Source: Apostichopus japonicus (lineage: Eukaryota; Echinodermata; Holothuroidea; Aspidochirotida; Stichopodidae). Taken from it: a DNA stretch of 64,000 nt. The translations under genes and the position numbers were made by a program. Numbering within the stretch: the stretch's first letter is position 1; every line of letters starts with the position of its first letter. Shown piece by piece: positions 48,201 to 58,383 of the stretch. The notes under the pieces are model-generated. The model was not told the origin of the DNA. It ran no database searches and worked only from the letters and a program-made list of their open reading frames with translations. The DNA lies in NCBI RefSeq assembly GCF_037975245.1, contig NC_092574.1:13169213-13233212 (forward strand), in the 5' to 3' direction.

Positions 48201-51200
48201 AAGGTATTCTGCGGTGTTGTTGGCCATCCAGAGAGGCATGAATATACAGGTATATTAATAATGTAGATAGGGAGGGCTTCTTGCATGTTACTTGATGGCC
48301 AGGTAATTTGGTCACTATTTGTTTTAAACTAGGTCAGTTATTATAAATTATCATTTTTAGTAGTGATTTCTTCTTAATGTAAAAAAAAAACATGTAGAAG
48401 TTCCTGATTTGATTTAGCATGTGGTGAATAATTAAAAGTTTTATGGGTGATGAAATTATTTGAACCAAATACAGTCATTTGCTTATGTTGTAAATTCATT
48501 ACTGTAGGATCGTGCCTCAAGTTCAGTTCATTGTATTCATACTTTGGGTAATGCCTTGTAAGGTTTGATAAGACCGTGAAAAGTTGAATTCAAAGCACAA
48601 ACTCATGTTCTGTCAGATCTGAGAGCATTTCTCTCGTGTAACATATGTGGTTTAACTGATGGAGGGCACATTTCCTTCACTTGGATCACTCCTACAGCAA
48701 CGGTTTTCAATTCAGTTTGCAAGTGTGTTTATCTTACAGAGACTAAACATTAGAGCAACGTGAGATATCTTCTAGCTTTTTTTTCTTCACCAAATGAATT
48801 ACTAATCATTGAGTATCTTACTAATTAATGACATTGATTCATAGCTTAAATTCTTCTCTCAGTTATTTATAATGCTATATTGTTTAAATCATGTTATACA
48901 GCAAATGTTAAGGTTGTCACTGAACCTTTTACTTGTGTTTTTCATTATTTACAAGAAAGATAATGAGTTGCATGGTGTTTGGAATTGTGTGTTTAAAACT
49001 TTCCTTTAAATCAATGCCAAAAATTAGCTACTGTATAACTGGTAGCTCACCTATTGTGATTGAGTAATCATGCCACATTTCTAATGGCTCAAAGTTTGTT
49101 GTCAACATTTTTGACAGTTATTGGGCCAAAGGTCAACATGGCAGCGCGATTGATGATGCATTACCCGGGTTTAGTGTCATGTGACACACAGACTAAAAGG
49201 CGGTCCAGATTTGACAGTCAATTCTTTGTCGAGCTGCCTGAAGTTACTCTCAAAGGATTAGAAAATGTTGGCACCATTTATGAATACAAGGAAGTCAGAG
49301 GGTAAGCCTGGAATTTATAGATTCACTTAAAAAGAAATAATTAATATAATAATAAAATTAGATTTGTTATAAGTAGATATGATATCTGCCCAGTCATATT
49401 ATATAATGTTATTCTGGGGGAGGAGGAGGACCATTGGTGGGAGGGGGTACTGGTAACACCCACTTTCCATTATGAATCTCTACACAACAAACTGTTCTGT
49501 GGGAGAAGGGGTAAAGTGGTGGGGAGGCAATCCAAACTTCAGAAAGTGGGGAATGGGGGAACATACTTTCTTTACTTTGCATCATTGATCTGTAAACAAT
49601 AATCAGTTCAGTAAAATGTGTCAAAGTTGTGCAAACAGTGGATACATAGTTTATTACAAACTTGGTTGTTGATAGGTACAGGATTGTGGTGAAGTAAGCA
49701 TTACATGGGGTGTGGGTGATCTGGAGTTGTTTACTTTGTCTCCAGCCTTAGTAGTTTAATATTCTTCATAGAAGGTTTGCATTGTTTTGTGCTTTTAAGC
49801 AGAATTTACTTTGAAATAATTACAAATAATTAGTCAGAAGTGTACTTGAAATTTCTGAGTAAGAGACAGCAGAATTCAAAAGTGAGCCGCATGCAGAATA
49901 GATTATTGAGCTTCAAACACATATCCCCCTTGCCACCTATCCCCCCAAACACACAACAAAATGCACTAACTGAGGTTTGCAAGTATAAAATGCAAATGGT
50001 ACTTTATAACTCATGTAAAGGATGAAAAACATTTTGAATAATGATAGTATCATTTATTTTAATTTCCAGAGGTCAACTTTCCTGCCTTCCAGAGTCAAAG
50101 TATCCTATGCTTGGTAACTAATCTCAACAGTTTTCACTTTATTTAAAGTTTAAGAAAGCAAAGTTGACAATTGCTACAAGAAATTAATATGGATCACAAT
50201 ATGTCTTTTTAGGAAATTCACTGATGTTAATGTATATATCCCTGTAAAGTTTTAATCAAAGAATTGTGTTCTCTCAGAACATTTTAATGACTCTGCCTTA
50301 ATGATGCTTGCACAAAGAATGAATTATGTCTATGCTTCTAAAACTGGGGTCTTAGGACCCCAACTGGGATCAGTGACAAAATTTCATGGCTCTGAAAGGG
50401 GTTTGCAAGGGATACATCAAGAGAACCTAGTAATTTATTTGTAGATTTTCAGAACATTTATAAAGAGATAAGCTTAAACAGTGCTTTGATGAAAGGACAT
50501 TGTTCAGTCTTGAAGTGGTCTAGGTAAAATTATGAAAGGAATGGTACAACTTTCAGACCATTGCAAAACTCCTCCTTCAAACAGTGCTCAAAGCACAGAA
50601 TAATTGATATCTCGGAGGGATAAGTACAGTAAGTTACAGAATTAATACTACTTGTTGAGTTGAAATTAAGGACACATTTGGTTGGGACAAAATGTAGATG
50701 ATGTGTTGAAAGTATCACGTGTGAAACTCTCTAACCATTACCCGACTCATCTCTTTGATAGTTTATGTTTCTGACCTTTGTAGGTTATGTTGAAGATTTC
50801 TTGATGTCTATCAACCTGATTGAAGTCGCCATAGATGTACGACAGAGCTCTAAACCAAGTCCTAAGCTCATTGTTTTAGAAGGTGAACCCGGAGTTGGTA
50901 AATCACGATTTCTGCGAGCAATAATGGATGTAGCTCTGAAAAACTCCATGAGGTACGATAAGCGTTTTGTCTATTTTCAAATGCCAGTTGTCGAATCATT
51001 CTGTGGTGACTTTGCAGGTCACACATATGCCCTTTAATGTTTTCCCTTGTGTTACACTCTTCTCAAGCTGTTGCACTGATGCATAGATATGGGCTACTTG
51101 AGTACTGAGAATAACTAGGCTAGAAAAACCCAAATTCAAACAGCGCCTACCGGCCAGCTTCATGATGAGGATATTTGTGCTGAGAATATTTAAAGCCCGG

Positions 51201-54200
51201 GTCACATCTGCGCGATTCAACACGCGATTCAACTCGCAATACAATTGAAAGTTGAATCGCGTAGTTAGACACGGGTATCAACTTGTTGCGCAATAAAAGT
51301 TGCGCCGTCGATTTGGGTTGATTTGCAATAGAGCAATGTCATAATCAGCGCAACTTCTCAGAAGCAACTTCCTGATTCGCGCGATTTAGTTGCGAGTTGA
51401 ATCGCGTGTTGAATCGCGCAGATGTGACCCGGGCTTAAATTGCACTCTGTGAGAAATTAGACAACATTTTGATTCTTCTTGTGTTACTCTCCTGGGTAGC
51501 AGCCTCTGAAATGAAATGGTCAGAATTGTTAGACAAAAGCATTATCAGCTCTCAAGTACCTATAGAGTTATATTTAAACAGTAAAAAAGATATGAAAAGT
51601 GGTTCTGAAGGATTTTTATACCAACATGTCATGTCTTTTGCTCTATAATTAGGCTGGTTTTGAAGTACCTAAGCATGGTATTGAAACTTCATGCCAAGAG
51701 AACATTGCCAACCTATAATTTTCAGACCAGTGAATTTGTCATCTCAACAAAATTGAATATTGGTCTGACTCCTGCTTCCTCCCCCACTTTCCCTTCCCAC
51801 TTCCTCTCCTCTCCCCTCCCCAATTTCCCACCCCCTCCCAACTTCCCCACCCCCACTCCCCCACTCAAATCTGTGTTAGGGTATTGTTTAGTGTGCCATG
51901 AAATACCAAGTAAGATATCAATAGGAGACTTTCTGCAAGCCCTTTAATAGTTTATGTATTGTAAGTTGTTTGAAAACATGTTCACATAATTCAGTTTTAT
52001 AGTAAGTCTGATAATTAGTCTCAAATCTGAAGAAAATTCCTTCTTAATACAATCGTCCTTCGATTGAAATTGTAAAGTGAAAGTTGACTAATTTAGTGTG
52101 ATTTTTTAATGATATTTATTAAACCAATATAACTTTGTTCTCCAGAGTTGTGTGCACTCAGCCCAATATTGGCAGTACTGCAACACCATACCACACCATC
52201 TGCTCTGTACTCACTGAAGTGTTATGTCTCGGTGGGTACACCAAGGCTCAAGAGAAAGAAAGACACCTTCAACAGCAATTCCGAAAATCATCAGTCACAA
52301 AATATCTTAGCCTGTTGAATAACTTACTAGGAATACAGGTATATCTATCTGGTCAATTAACCCGCTGAAGTTTTAACTGAACACTGTGAAATCATATTTA
52401 AGCTATGTTATAATGCAGTTGTTAGCTAGACTGAACCATAGAGTAATTAGCTTTTAACATGACGTCATCTTAGTGACATAAAGTTAGCAAAAGACTTTTC
52501 ATCCTTCTTAGTTTATCTACCTCCAATGGACTTAATTAGGAGAAGACATTTTGCTCAAAGTATAGGCTAATGATGATTGATGACCACAGTGAAGTGATGG
52601 CAGTATATCTGAACTCTCCTTCTTATCCCCCAGGCTTTGGGTAAAGGCTATGTTTCTGCAAGTAAACTGATAATAATAGAGTACAATAGGTGTAACGTGA
52701 TATTATATTCACTAATTTAGTGATTAAATAAACCAAGACAAGTTCTTAACTCTTCTTTCTGTGATGTTACTGCTGTTCTCTTTTCATTTAAAATACACTC
52801 TCTACTAATCATATGCTAAACAATGTTCAAGACGATCCTAATATGCAGCTTCTAGATGTCTCCAATTAACCCCACAGCTTCCATCGAACCCTTTCGTCGA
52901 TGATTTAAAGTCAGCAGACCGTTCCCAGGCTCTCCACCGCCTGATAGGTATGATCGTCCGAGAGTCTCGCAGCGACGGTCAAGTGGGCACTCTGATAGCC
53001 ATAGACGATGCCCACTACGTGGACAGCGACTCCTGGAGTTTCTTGAAAGACTTGGTCAGTGATTCCACCATCATCGCATTCAGCGTCAGCCCTCATTCCA
53101 AGGACCGCTTCTCGGAGGACGCCCTGAAGATCCTGGAGGACCCTCAGACCAAACAGATACAGCTGAGGGGGTTAGAGCACAACTGTATGGAACCACTGCT
53201 CTGTCAGCTGTTGGAAGTTGGCAGAGTTCCCAGGGAACTGACCAAGTAAGTATCATGTGTGACACTATAAAACATCGTGGATAATTACTGGTTATTAATT
53301 ATAAACAAATTAATTGAGGCGTGCAAACATGTATATTTCCAATGTTCCCTGAAGCTTTTCAGTGTAAGAAAAGCTTCTCAATTTACATAGTCACTAGTAT
53401 TATGTTCAAGCCTGAGCATTCAATGAAACACACTGTTCACCAAATAGAGACACTTTTTCCTATACTGGTTTTCTAAATCGTTATTCAATTGATGTTGTAT
53501 GAATGAGTTACGCTAGTTACGCTATAACCATTCATACACATACATACACATCCAGTGTAGGTTCACGGACAATGCATGATTCAACTAAGCTGATAAGCTT
53601 TACAGCACTTCGGGTACATACGTTGATTCAAATTTTCACATCAAATAAAAATAAAATAAATAAAAGCCTTTGAAAAAGTATGTATCTCTTATCTTATGCT
53701 TTGTAATTTTGCGTTTCATTCTGTTGGAAGTGTTTGACATTAATGCAATCGTTCAAGATTTCCTTTCTCTCTATTCAGTATGCTAACAGCTCATCTGAAA
53801 GGCCGTCTGAATCCGTCATGGGTGAAGCAGTGCGTCTTCAACTTACTCCACCATAACCAACTGGAGATAGTCACCAAAGGGCGACGTCCAGAGTGTATGG
53901 TCACCTCAGGAGTCCGGCTGATGGAGATGGAGATTCCTGACTCTTTGAGAGGTAGGTTTGTTGATGCATACCCCCCCCCCCCCGGCTCACATCCCTCTTC
54001 ACCCAGAAATGAGTGAGTGAGGTTTTTTGGGGTTGGAGACACCCTTGGGTGATGACTCCTTTAAAGGGGATGATAGCCTAAACAAAATAACTGGAACACT
54101 AGATCCTTTGACTGATTCTAGCTTTGCATGACAAACACTTCCATGTTCCCTGTTGACTATTTAATAGTTGAGAAGGGGCAAGGTACAATTAATATTATTT

Positions 54201-57200
54201 AACGCTTGGTGCATTGATGTCAATTCAGCATCCTCCCCCCCCCCCGACTTATCTCCCTGTAAGATGTGCTCACCCTAGGGACTCATGTGGATGGAGTTGT
54301 AGAGGTATTAAACATGTTAAGAGAAATGTTTCACCTGATTAAAACACACCCTGAAGCCTTTCAGAGGTGTGGAGATTGCTATAGCAACAAGATAATTTGA
54401 AAATTAACCGTTATCTCTTTATGGCAATCCCTCTTCACCCTTCCCCTGTGCGGCATTCATGCAGTGATGAATGTTTTAATAAGATGATCCAATTTTAAAG
54501 TTATAAAGTAAGTAAACGGCTGGCTGTGGTAATATTTCCAATCTTCTCTGCAGGTTGTATGATAGCATTCATAGACAGACTCCCAGAGGTGGAAAGAGTC
54601 GCCGTTAAAATAGCTTCCATCATCGGGACTTCGTTCAACGATGAAGTTCTCTGTCATCTAATGCAACACACACCACCAGACAAAGTACGCAGGACCATCG
54701 GGGAGCTAATGTCGGCGGGTGTCTTCATCTTTGACAATGGACTGATCCGTTTCCAGTCTGTAACCCTGCAAGAGACAGCCTACACTTTACTGGTACAGAA
54801 ACTATGCAAGAAACTCCACGAGCGGTATGCCATCTTCCTAGAGAACAAATACTTGAAGCTCAATGACCCAAAGGGTAGTAAGTATTCATCAGATTCTTCA
54901 GAGTCGGCAAAATTTATCTAATATTAAAAAATGTAAGAAATATGCAGGATGCAGTCTTAATTATTGTCTTCTGATCCACACATAAATCGTTACGATTATG
55001 ATTTTTCACCGGTTAAGTACCATGTGTGTATTGTGCTTTTATTGTACTTTTAACAGGAAAGAAATCACAGAAGTCAAAGACAAAGAAATCGAGGAAAGAG
55101 AGTAAAAAATCTGGCAGCCTGAAATCCCAAAGGTTTGTCTTTTAATTACCTCTTCAAGGAATATACTTAAAAGATGTTAACAAATACTGTAAACGAATCA
55201 TTGGCTTGAATTAGATCCTATGCTCTGTCAGATATGACCTGTTCAGTCCTTATATATTGCTATAAATTTCCCCGGTCAGTGATCTGTGTATAAGTTTCTT
55301 AAACATTTGATTTTGTAAATTTGGTGCTCTCATTTCTTCTGCACTATCTCAGTCTTTCAACATGTAATCATTAACTACTCTAATTATCATCAATGAGATA
55401 TTACATAATTAAGTCACATATATAATTCAACTGTGCAAACAACACGATCACCTTACAGTATCAATGTTTCATGTACATGTGTCACGTCTATTTAAATGAC
55501 CATTCCACCTCCTCCAGAAAGCCCCAGTTTAATGACGAACAGGCACTTCAGTCCGTGTACCCTCAGCTGATAAACCACTGGCGCAAAGCCGACAATCCCA
55601 GCAAGTCCATCGACTACATGATCCATGCGGCAGAGTCCGCTGTGGCACTGGGTAACACCATGCAGGTATTGAATGTTATGATGGAGTAATATACTAATAC
55701 AGGATAATGGAAGAGAAAAATATTAATTTCATTTATATTCTTGGAATAAAGAGATTAACATTTATCTCCTGTGCTGCAATTCTTGAATATGTTTACTATT
55801 AAACTTTTCGGTGAACCTCATTCAAGTAATTGAATCAAATGTGAGAAGTAAAATTGGTTTAATAAAATTATGTTCTGAGCTTTTCTGAAGGTCACTGAGT
55901 ACACTACCGATATTATATAACTCGATTTTGTAAGGTAGTAATGCTTGTAAGTAACATTTCATGAGTAAGTTCATTAGAGGACACTGTGACAGTGTAAATA
56001 TACCTAGGAGGTTATAGAGGTCACTGTGACATAGAAAGTATACTTGAAAAGCTCTAGAGGCCACTGTGACATACTAAGTATACATAGGAGGCTATGGAGG
56101 CCACTGTGACAGTGCAAGTAGACATAGGATGATATGACAAGAGATAACATCCAGAAGCAGCTTCTGCTTTAATGTTATCACTTTGCACCTAGGCCCTCTT
56201 GTGGATTGTATTCAGAATATTCCCCCCAGAATGAAGCCTTGTTTCCACAGTACTTTATTATTAAAGTTCATCCCTCCACTGTCCTACCCTCTCTAATAAA
56301 AATGTAAATATTATGTTTAAAGGATTATAGTACTGTAGTTGAATATGTGCATAGTTTTCCAGCAAGCACTGGCTCTTTATGTGTGTATATATGCAGATTT
56401 CTCTGATCATATAGTAGCTTTAATGCCATACTTTTACTTACAGGCTATATCATTTGCCATGAAGGCTAAAGCCCATGCCCCGAGCCATGAACAAAGCCAA
56501 CATCTGGATGCCATAGCAGCTCAGGTAAGGATACCTGGTTTATATTTCAGGGAGATGGATTTGACACTTTCTTTGGTTTTGCAGGAGTTAGTTACATTAT
56601 CCATAATGTTATAATTGTGTGATAATTTATGTTCACATTTTTTTAATTAAAAAAACCAAGCTATTCACTACTGTGCTTTCAACAGAAAAGCACTTGAACT
56701 GATAAAAATGTGTTGGCCCTGAAACTTATGATATTACATATATGGTGCATGCGACTGGTAGTCATTGTCATTAACTTTGGGTAATTATGCAATTGGGCAC
56801 AAAGAGTAAAATGTCAATGACCTTCAAATCTCTGAGTGAGTGGCTTGAATTAATTTTAGAATTGAATATGGTTATGAAGATGGTTGGAAAATGATTCAGA
56901 AAATGAGAATTGGAATATATAATATGACAAACAGAAAGTTACTGCTGATATGTGGCAGCAGAATCTAGTTCATTATTACTCGTTGTCGAACGGTCTTAAT
57001 TTGATCAGTTGCTGACTTATGATGAGTATAAATACTCCACACTATATAAGTTGTTTCTGATCATTGATGGTTAATCATTTACTTTATTCAATCAGGCTGC
57101 TTCATCTCTATTCATCATCAAACCACGAAGAATGGATGTCAAGGTGAGAGAAACTCATGATATATATGAAATAGAAATGTCCCTCTAGGACATAACAGAA

Positions 57201-58063
57201 GCCAAAAGAACAAATTTACTGTTTATTATTACTTTCAGATGTTGGTAGATAAAAAACTTGCAACTGTTAAGTCAAGCGCATCAAATAAGAAGGTCCTTGA
57301 GGCATGGAAGGGCAGTAAGCGGGGGGGGGGGGAGGAAAAACATTTCTCTACCCAAAGGTATCACAATCACATCTTGAGCCTATCTTGAGTTGTGTGTTGA
57401 TGAGTAACTAACATTCACTAGGTTAAATTTCACCATTAACAACCATCACTCTACCACTGCTTAGGCTCGAGTGTAAATATCAAAATCATGGCTTTTGTAT
57501 TTGTCATCTACAAAGCCGCCACAACTATGTTTACTTTATAACCTTTGTTTTTAATCGTATATTTCTAAAATGTTCATTTATTAAAAATTCATTGAATAGT
57601 TTTGTTTGTATGACCTCAATAGTAGACTTTTTGCATAAAAACCAACTTCCATTGGGATTAAATGTCAAACATTTTTCTTCATACAAATAATATTGATATC
57701 ATTTTCAATGCTGTAATCTTTTATGTTGAAATGGCAGACAGTCATTGCCAAATCATTATTTTCCTCCTCTTTTGAAGTAGAAAGTTGTAATTTCATTCCA
57801 TGTTTGACCCATTTGTTGTATAGTTGACACAGAAGAGATGGCAGGACGTAGCTCGTAGGGCAAGAGAGGCAGCCAGGGCAGCACGTAAGAGCAAGCTCCT
57901 CTCATCCGAAGAGGTTGATGGGGGGCGTCTAGAGGACTCTGAATCGGTCAGTTTATTGGCGGTGAAATGTGCAGCTACTGGATTGAAGAAAAGCCTCCTG
58001 ACTGCGGCTATTGTTATTTTATACCTCATCTGTTTATATCATTACTTTACTATTGTCATGTAA
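39252..58063 (+). CDS. Soluble adenylyl cyclase (ADCY10) homologue, 24 coding exons, 1081 aa, short C-terminus
   Basis: Class III cyclase making cAMP from ATP. Coding exons: 39252-39276, 40763-40885, 41166-41300, 41946-42089, 42723-42928, 43475-43520, 43810-43853, 44041-44136, 44685-44835, 45411-45442, 47631-47749, 48173-48249, 49118-49301, 50070-50113, 50784-50952, 52146-52338, 52878-53245, 53779-53951, 54554-54877, 55057-55132, 55518-55665, 56444-56524, 57096-57143, 57824-58063; all GT-AG and in phase. C1 (about 9-211) has metal Asp47 (LMFLDISGF) and Asp96 (FAGD). C2 (about 285-470) has Lys328, Thr399, Asn406 and Arg410, equal to human K334, T405, N412 and R416. P-loop GEPGVGKS is at 509-516 and Walker-B-like IDDAHYVD at 638-645. 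Human bicarbonate-site K95, V167 and R176 are Glu92, Thr164 and Asn173 here. The protein ends after one TPR-like segment in a hydrophobic tail (1060-1081), about 500 aa short of human. The first exon and last exon are the least certain. Confidence 0.85.
40763..40885 (+). CDS. ADCY10 exon 2 (C1 start, metal Asp47)
   Basis: Encodes ELMAHVPDLVLHASKKV and HLEGVLMFLDISG, the first metal-binding Asp motif of C1. Acceptor TTTGTTTAG, donor GTATT. Confidence 0.87.
41166..41300 (+). CDS. ADCY10 exon 3 (C1, Glu92 in place of Lys95)
   Basis: Encodes FTALCEEFNRRN and KLDGDIVEFAG. The codon GAA gives Glu92, where human ADCY10 has the bicarbonate-site Lys95 (DILKFAG). Acceptor TTTTGAAG, donor GTGAGT. Confidence 0.87.
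41946..42089 (+). CDS. ADCY10 exon 4 (C1, second metal Asp96)
   Basis: Encodes GDAVLVVWQATEE and the helix leading to GVKV. Asp96 equals human Asp99, and the Lys in GVKV equals human Lys144. Acceptor AAAACAG, donor GTAGGT. Confidence 0.86.
42554..42595 (+). CDS. Possible 42-nt cassette exon within C1 (uncertain)
   Basis: GT-AG-bounded (TTATTCCAG before, GTATG after), 42 nt, and frame-preserving between exons 4 and 6. It would insert KLLKKLQFLCTKLG-like residues. Direct joining of the flanking exons gives a gap-free match to human C1 (VKVALAYGPIS), so I leave it out of the main model. Confidence 0.25.
42723..42928 (+). CDS. ADCY10 exon 6 (end of C1; Thr164, Asn173)
   Basis: Encodes ALAYGPISVSFVGNNALQHF, then STSGQAVADANN. 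Thr164 and Asn173 replace human Val167 and Arg176 of the bicarbonate site. Acceptor TTTCACTACAG, donor GTATAG. Confidence 0.86.
43475..43520 (+). CDS. ADCY10 exon 7 (C1-C2 linker)
   Basis: 46 nt, IMALKKTWAEKELSK. Acceptor TCTATTGTAG, donor GTAAGA. Supported by phase with neighbours. Confidence 0.72.
43810..43853 (+). CDS. ADCY10 exon 8 (lysine-rich linker)
   Basis: 44 nt, DSKASKKKKPSRKSK, a strongly basic insert between C1 and C2. Acceptor TTCTTTTACAG, donor GTGAGC. Confidence 0.72.
44041..44136 (+). CDS. ADCY10 exon 9 (C1-C2 linker)
   Basis: 96 nt, TLDREPPVRKFSVKAAQ and MRPYIATPVLRK; resembles the conserved linker before C2 of soluble cyclases. Acceptor TCCGTTGCAG, donor GTAAAT. Confidence 0.83.
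44685..44835 (+). CDS. ADCY10 exon 10 (start of C2)
   Basis: Encodes QPLEYLCEMREVSILFISLQ and the following helix. The QPLEYL motif is conserved in this family. Acceptor TTGATATAG, donor GTAAG. Confidence 0.87.
45411..45442 (+). CDS. ADCY10 exon 11 (C2, adenine-binding Lys328)
   Basis: 32-nt exon, GLINKILEFDK; the Lys of INK equals human Lys334. Acceptor TTTCAACAG, donor GTATTG. Confidence 0.84.
46555..46925 (-). mobile_element. 5'-truncated non-LTR retrotransposon (L2/CR1-like 3' end)
   Basis: The minus-strand frame 46896-46630 reads MYKCIHGMTPAYLSD, then AFPSAGPKLWNGLPISVR and a final FKSCLKTHFF. This is the typical C-terminal tail of CR1/L2-type reverse transcriptase proteins. It is followed by a 3' end with ATTATT-type repeats (46558-46577). 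Only the last 88 codons remain. It sits antisense in ADCY10 intron 11. Confidence 0.75.
47631..47749 (+). CDS. ADCY10 exon 12 (C2 core)
   Basis: Encodes GTSFLVLFGLPGYKHEDE and the next helix. Acceptor TTTAATGAAG (weak pyrimidine tract), donor GTAAGA. Confidence 0.86.
47834..47884 (+). repeat. G-rich tract in ADCY10 intron 12
   Basis: Two copies of GGTGGGGAAAGGGAAGG-type sequence, then a G10-11 run. It is quadruplex-capable on the transcribed RNA. Confidence 0.65.
48173..48249 (+). CDS. ADCY10 exon 13 (C2, Thr399)
   Basis: Encodes ISIGVTTGKVFCGVVG and RHEYT; Thr399 equals human Thr405 of the adenine pocket. Acceptor TTATTTTCAG, donor GTATAT. Confidence 0.87.
49118..49301 (+). CDS. ADCY10 exon 14 (C2, Asn406 and Arg410)
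   Basis: Encodes VIGPKVNMAARLMMHYPG; the N-x-x-x-R transition-state pair is intact. Then ELPEVTLKGLENVGTIYEY. Acceptor TTTTTGACAG, donor GTAAGC. Confidence 0.87.
50070..50113 (+). CDS. ADCY10 exon 15
   Basis: 44 nt, GQLSCLPESKYPMLG; the YPxLG motif leads into the NTPase region as in human. Acceptor AATTTCCAG, donor GTAACT. Confidence 0.8.
50784..50952 (+). CDS. ADCY10 exon 16 (P-loop)
   Basis: Encodes the P-loop LEGEPGVGKSRFLRAI after a helix. Acceptor CCTTTGTAG, donor GTACGA. The open frame continues past the donor to a stop at about 51037, which would truncate the protein if the intron were kept. Confidence 0.86.
51194..51435. mobile_element. Palindromic MITE with about 46-bp terminal inverted repeats
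   Basis: AGCCCGGGTCACATCTGCGC onward (51194-51239) is an exact inverse of 51390-51435. taa on both sides is consistent with a 3-bp TWA duplication of the PIF/Harbinger type. The body has further GAATCGCG repeats. It lies in ADCY10 intron 16. Confidence 0.8.
51771..51866 (+). repeat. Polypyrimidine (C/T) tract in ADCY10 intron 16
   Basis: Nearly 100 nt of C-rich pyrimidines with few interruptions, able to form triplex or i-motif DNA. Confidence 0.7.
52146..52338 (+). CDS. ADCY10 exon 17
   Basis: Encodes VVCTQPNIGSTATPYHTIC and LNNLLGIQ, matching the post-P-loop segment of the family. Acceptor TTGTTCTCCAG, donor GTATAT. Confidence 0.84.
52878..53245 (+). CDS. ADCY10 exon 18 (Walker B region)
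   Basis: The largest coding exon, with GTLIAIDDAHYVDSDSWSF (Walker B/sensor-like). It is noticeably richer in G+C than its flanking introns. Acceptor ACCCCACAG, donor GTAAGT. Confidence 0.86.
53779..53951 (+). CDS. ADCY10 exon 19
   Basis: Encodes MLTAHLKGRLNPSWVKQC and TSGVRLMEMEIPDSLRG; the TSGVRL motif is shared with human ADCY10. Acceptor CTATTCAG, donor GTAGGT. Confidence 0.84.
54554..54877 (+). CDS. ADCY10 exon 20 (winged-helix-like region)
   Basis: Encodes AFIDRLPEVERVAVKIASII and RFQSVTLQETAYTLL, typical of the segment after the NTPase core. Acceptor TCTCTGCAG, donor GTAAGT. Confidence 0.84.
55057..55132 (+). CDS. ADCY10 exon 21 (basic insert)
   Basis: 76 nt, about half Lys/Arg (KKSQKSKTKKSRKESKKSG). 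A second basic spacer exon. Acceptor ACTTTTAACAG, donor GTTTGT. Confidence 0.72.
55518..55665 (+). CDS. ADCY10 exon 22 (TPR-like helix pair)
   Basis: Encodes YPQLINHWRKADNPSKSIDY and HAAESAVALGNTMQ, equivalent to the first TPR-like helices of human ADCY10. Acceptor CACCTCCTCCAG, donor GTATTG. Confidence 0.83.
55976..56135. repeat. Minisatellite, 40-bp period, four copies
   Basis: Units start at 55976, 56016, 56056 and 56096 with (A/G)GAGG followed by CACTGTGACA and an AGTATACATAGG-type end. Located in ADCY10 intron 22. Confidence 0.85.
56444..56524 (+). CDS. ADCY10 exon 23
   Basis: 81 nt, AISFAMKAKAHAPSHEQSQ; continues the TPR-like helix. Acceptor TTTTACTTACAG, donor GTAAGG. Confidence 0.8.
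57096..57143 (+). CDS. ADCY10 exon 24
   Basis: 48 nt, AASSLFIIKPRRMDVK. Acceptor TTCAATCAG, donor GTGAGA. No close human counterpart recognised; supported by phase and splice sites. Confidence 0.68.
57824..58063 (+). CDS. ADCY10 terminal exon 25 (basic helix plus hydrophobic tail)
   Basis: Encodes WQDVARRAREAARAARKSK, an acidic stretch, then LKK and a roughly 20-residue hydrophobic end (AAIVILYLICLY...) before TAA at 58061. A potential donor GTCAGT at 57947 could splice to an unseen later exon and remove the tail, but I found no such exon downstream. Confidence 0.6.
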   Translation: MTQKRWQDVARRAREAARAARKSKLLSSEEVDGGRLEDSESVSLLAVKCAATGLKKSLLTAAIVILYLICLYHYFTIVM

Positions 58064-58266
58064 AACAAAAGAATCAATATTCAATCATGCTATCATAATT
58101 TTAATATGCAAATTTAAATCTTACCAGAAAATGACTTATTTTATGGATAGAATCAATCATGGATTATGTGAACCAAACTTTGAAATAAATGCAACTAATA
58201 GTTTAAATATAGCAGTTGTTTTTTCTTTCTAGTCATTTCTCTGGCATCATTTACATCTGTGTCTTT

Positions 58267-58293
58267 AGGGGGAGGGGAGGGGAGGGGAGGGGG
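58267..58293 (+). repeat. GGGGA-repeat G-quadruplex motif in ADCY10 3' UTR
   Basis: Five consecutive GGGGA-like units lie about 205 nt after the stop codon and before the AATAAA at 58377, so they would be in the mRNA. The motif meets the usual four-G-tract quadruplex rule. Confidence 0.7.
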
Positions 58294-58376
58294 ATAGTGC
58301 ATGATAGTGCAAAGAATGATGAAATTACTTTCCACTAATAAGGTAGTAGAGTGCTGTAGGTAACAGTGTTTGTTGG

Positions 58377-58382
58377 AATAAA
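58377..58382 (+). terminator. Candidate polyadenylation signal (AATAAA) for ADCY10
   Basis: Canonical AATAAA 314 nt past the predicted stop, the first on this strand after the gene. Confidence 0.5.
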
Positions 58383-58383
58383 G

